A DNA stretch of 33,495 bases from contig CAXNAD020000061.1 in assembly GCA_964200185.2 (NCBI GenBank), forward strand, positions 1 to 33,495, read 5' to 3'. Positions 26,001 to 29,000 of this stretch are shown one piece after another. How positions within the stretch are numbered: position 1 is the first letter of the stretch; every line of letters starts with the position of its first letter. Below the pieces are notes generated by a model, which saw only the letters and a list, made by a program, of their open reading frames with translations, made no database searches and was not told where the DNA came from. Both the position numbers and the translations under genes were made by a program. Source of the stretch: Choristocarpus tenellus KU-1152 (lineage: Eukaryota; Phaeophyceae).

Positions 26001-29000
26001 ATGGTGTAGTGAGCCAATTATATATATATATTTCGTTTTTGCGCGCAATGACAGACTCTGCCCCCCTTGCATTGGCGTTAACTCTGATGTGATGTTGCAC
26101 ATTTATCCTTGAACACTCCAGATTACCAGCGGTTTGAGTTCCTTGGAGATGCAGTCCTGGGATACTTGGTGACTGCACAGCTTTACTTTCTAGACAGTCG
26201 TCTAACTCCTGCGCAGCTCACTAGCCTCAAGGTGTGAGAGGAATAACTACTTACAAGTAGTGTTTGAAATGAGGGAGGGATTAAAAAAAAACAGTGGTAT
26301 CTCAATACTTGACAACATCAGAAGTTTCGGTAATGAATCTTGACTGGACTTGTTTCCTGACTTCCTACACCAGGAAGGACTGTATCAATAGAGTGAGAGG
26401 GTCCAGGAAAAAGGCTCAAGGTGAAAACAAAGGTTGAGAGGACTGCTTGGGGAGAACACATATCTCGTAGTGAAATAGCCCACAGAGTATAAAGGGTGGC
26501 ATCAGTCACGTTTCTGTATGCTCTGGTGGCACAGTTGTATCTCAATATTTGACGGGGGGGAATATTCAGTCTGTGGAATTGCCAACTCAACAGGCAACCT
26601 TTGATCTTCCTCAAATTTAGGCAGGGTACGCAGGTACAGCTAAGTTTTTTTTTCTTTTCACTTGTAGTGTCATTTATTTGTCTTTTATTAAAAAAAAATC
26701 CTGTATTTTCTCAGCAGCTTGGACTGATTTTGTTTGTAATAGTTTTCATGTGGCCTCTACTGTGAGCAAAACCCTAGACCTGGTAATTTTTTCGATGCCA
26801 TATCCTAATGATCCAGTGTGGCGTACTATGTAGCGCTATTTAATTCATGTATACTTCTAACTAGCGTGTAGTCTAACCTCCATTTTAGTTTTATGTGATG
26901 GTGCGGTGGTTAACTTGATTGTAGTTTGGTGGTGTGTCCTCTGCACCTGAATCTTGCTGTACCTAGTGTTCATGGGAGCATTTTTTTTGTTCAGGAAGCT
27001 TGATGCTCTTGGGCCTTAAACTGTTTGTATTTGTGTAATGTAGGTGCTCTGGAATGAGCGCTTGGTTCTTTTTTGGAGCAGAGTGAAGTGTTTCTGGTAC
27101 TTCCAAAAAATATTTTGAACTCTCTCCAAGTATCCTAATATACCTAACTGTAGCAGTACTGCAGTAGAGGTATTCCTAGATCTCTTGTTCTTCATGTGTT
27201 GCCTCTTGCTTGCAGTCAGTGAATGCAGCTGAACAAGAACCACATTTGGACAACGATACAATAGTTATTCTCCAGTGCAGTATGGGTTCGCAGGTGCTGG
27301 TGCACACCTCCATAGAGACTATTTTTTTATGTGCTGTGTATCTTGCACTCTCAACAATCGCTTCACACCTTGTAGTTTTTTTTAATGTGGTGTGAATTGT
27401 GATACGTGTGTTTGTCCCTATCATTGGTTAACTAAGTCTAATTCTGACCTGCTGCCCTGAACGGGCACTGAACTCAATGATGGTTATTGCATTTTTGGTT
27501 TCTCAGGCCAGCTGTGTGTGCAATGCCAGCCTGTATGTGATTGCCCTTCAGCTTAATCTGCAACATGCTATTCTTGCTTCCCCTGCAATACTGGCAAGCA
27601 TTCAGGGTTTTGTGCAGGTAATGTGATGATACCACTCCAGAGTATATTATAACAACAATTTAGTTTGTACCTTTCTCATTATTTCCCCTCTCAATTGTTG
27701 CTCTGCGGCTGTTCCGTGTATATGACAAATTTTTGTTATTAGTCAAAGTTCCAGTAATATGTACAGATCACACGAACATTTGTTTGTTTTATTAAGTGTT
27801 CTGTGTGACACTGGTTAACTGATAAACACACCTCTTGTGCCCCAATCTCCACAGAACCCCACAGAGGGTGGACCCCCTAAGCATGTGGCTGATGTGTTTG
27901 AGGCCTTGGTGGCTGCTGTGTACCTGGACAGCTCTTGTTCCATGAGGTACAGTAGATGATTTCTCTCCCCCCCCCCCTGTGCTGGGTCTGAACATTGTTA
28001 GCATCCTCTATTCTGGTGTGTGCAATGTTTGCTGCACTCACTCTTGTTGCAGTTGATCTCTTTTTTCCAGTGCATGATACAGTCTGATAGTTGAAGATAA
28101 AATTTACTCCTGAGTAATCTGCTTGTATGTATCTTTGAGATAGATTTTACTTTTGTGTTTGTGGTAGTCCTGTACTGGATGGTAGAAATGTAAACGCAGA
28201 GCCTGTAGAAGGTTGTATCTATGGAGTGGGTAACCTTTCGTATTGTTCTGGTTCAGGCATGGACTACCGAGTTATCATTGTATTGGGGTAGTATGCATTA
28301 ACCTGTTAAACATAATTGGGTCAAAGCTGAGGTCTAATTTTTGTATTAGTGTACAATAAAACGTTTTTGGATTGTTCCAAATAATATTTTGACAGTGAGT
28401 TCGGTGTAATATGAAGTGCTTGTTTTTTCTGGGTATTGCATTGTGGCTTTCCAAGCACTGTGTTGTGTGTGTGGAAAGAGTATACATCTATACATGAATG
28501 TACATATTTCTGTATTTTACCTATGTGTATATGCATAGGAACCAATGATCCGCTGGAAAACATATAGAATTTTACCTTGTGTTCTGGCCCTCATTTTTGT
28601 CTTTATCTGGAACCATCTGTTTTGATTACATTGGTAGTCTCAGTTCCAATGGAGTGTCTGCTATTCAGATGCTGAGGTACTACAATGTTTCAGATTTCTC
28701 TTTGAGGAGACGTAACTGTTCATGAGAGGGTGCTATGACAGATGTGGTTGTTGCTCTCCTGTCAGGTCTGAGTGTGTGTGTCTAACTTGAAGCATCTCAT
28801 TGTAGTGGATTATCATTTCTGCTGCACATTGAGTGCTTCCACTTACAATGCAGTAGCAAAGGCCACAACTCAAGATTTCTACACAAGCAAATCTTCGGTG
28901 TGAGTCTTCCTTCCAAGTTCCATTGGGCTGATGCCACTCTACTGTCACTAAAACAATTGTCTTTATGCTGGTTGTGAAACTCTTAACTCATCCCCAACAA

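Noticed and set aside
27210-27395. Possible extra exon between RNase IIIb exons (SVNAAEQEPHLDN)
   Set aside because: The flanking exons join in phase and match RNase IIIb without a gap, so an exon here would disrupt the fold.
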